Shown piece by piece: positions 63,676-64,000 of a stretch of DNA of 64,000 nucleotides. The notes beneath the pieces were generated by a model that saw only the letters and a list, made by a program, of their open reading frames with translations, was not told the origin of the DNA and searched no databases. Positions within the stretch are counted from its first letter, which is position 1. Each line of letters begins with the position of its first letter. Position numbers and translations under genes: made by a program. The DNA lies in NCBI GenBank assembly GCA_016795155.1, contig JAEUIE010000050.1, forward strand, positions 100,296 through 164,295, read 5' to 3'. The stretch comes from Planctomycetia bacterium (GTDB lineage: Bacteria > Planctomycetota > Planctomycetia > Gemmatales > HRBIN36).

Positions 63676-64000
63676 TCATTCCTCAATTATCGAGCGATTA
63701 TGGTCTGCCTTCTGTTTTAGTTTTTGACGACGCACCCACATTAGTGTCGTTCCACTGATTACAATTACAAAACCCACCGTTGTTGGTTCGGGGACGGCAG
63801 TAATACGCATGAAGTAGACATCCTGCCCGCCATTAAATGTTGCAGAGAATACAACATTAGCTCCATTATCGTCTGAGCTCATGTCGTAATAATCACCAAG
63901 CTTGTTTTGCGAAGGAAAGCCCAACATATGGTTGAATGTTGGTGTTACTGCGATATTGCCTAACCAGGTTGCCCCTGCATCAAATGACCATGCATACTTC
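63676..64000 (-). CDS. PEP-CTERM protein, C-terminal part (cut by window edge)
   Basis: The last 107 residues of a larger protein are in view. They begin with KYAWSFDAGATWLGNI, an Asp-box-like element (S-x-D-x-G-x-T-W) as in BNR/sialidase-type repeats, followed by NKLGDYYDMSSDDNG. It ends with a PEP-CTERM sorting signal: VPEPTTVGF, a hydrophobic stretch, and RRQKLKQK. Such signals direct export and sorting by exosortase. The N-terminal part lies beyond the right edge. Confidence 0.88.
   Translation of the reverse strand, partial: KYAWSFDAGATWLGNIAVTPTFNHMLGFPSQNKLGDYYDMSSDDNGANVVFSATFNGGQDVYFMRITAVPEPTTVGFVIVISGTTLMWVRRQKLKQKADHNRSIIEE

Overview
The window is a chromosomal segment from a planctomycete, most likely of the Gemmatales/Gemmataceae type. 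The markers are a DUF1559 protein with a prepilin-like leader and an H-x9-DG motif, LEPR-type export signals of the form PRLETLEDR near N-termini, a giant PVC-type c-type cytochrome fused to a beta-propeller, a PEP-CTERM protein, and many secreted or membrane-anchored HEAT, TPR and zinc-ribbon proteins. The DNA is moderately GC-rich. Genes lie on both strands in short runs of one to three, and many gaps carry palindromic repeats. No plasmid or phage structural genes, integrase, transposase or CRISPR array were seen.

Layout. 0-9 kb: start of an ABC transporter ATPase, a SAM hydrolase (DUF62), a secreted D-aminoacylase-type amidohydrolase, a small secreted protein, a lactate permease, then a leftward pair made of a HerA/FtsK-like ATPase and a membrane coiled-coil protein. 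9-17 kb: RNase III, a small Cys-pair protein, a HEAT/thioredoxin-like pair, a composite inverted repeat, the yggS-yggU pair, and divergently a DUF1015/UDPGP pair. 17-24.5 kb (leftward): ABC-F ATPase, UbiA-family prenyltransferase with a RidA protein, and tyrA overlapping a PurS-PurL fusion. 24.6-37 kb: a MuiA-like DUF4139 protein, an alpha/beta hydrolase, a secreted cluster (DUF1080-like, DUF1559, prenyltransferase-like), the 1,731-residue multidomain cytochrome and a TIGR01777 epimerase. 37-43 kb: a secreted NPLTG-repeat protein, DoxX, a fused tRNA hydroxylase/pseudouridine synthase, two AT-richer orphan genes facing each other, and an M48 protease. 43-47.5 kb: a large TPR protein, YebC and a secreted acidic-repeat LEPR protein. 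47.5-52 kb: the most accessory-looking part, with a truncated LEPR protein, a decayed stretch containing the C-terminal half of a SRAP (YedK) gene, a DUF1559-like protein without a prepilin leader, and an orphan RepA/AAA_25-type ATPase. 52-64 kb: a soluble histidine kinase, TPR protein, LigD-phosphoesterase-like protein, CoaB-like protein, rhomboid protease, PhyH dioxygenase, Gfo/Idh oxidoreductase, CAP-domain lipoprotein, a PP2C phosphatase with a zinc-ribbon/HEAT membrane protein, tRNA-Asn, and the end of a PEP-CTERM protein.

Clear functional couplings are tyrA-purSL (overlapping), yggS-yggU (ATGA overlap), trhO/rluA fusion-doxX (ATGA overlap), HEAT-thioredoxin-like (11-base overlap), DUF1015-UDPGP (9 bases apart) and PP2C-zinc ribbon (27 bases apart). 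The most unusual items are the modification-enzyme fusion, the giant cytochrome, the HerA-like ATPase with its membrane partner, the NPLTG-repeat protein and several families of dispersed palindromes, including a composite REPIN-like structure. No complete, clearly new multi-gene system could be proved from sequence reading alone.
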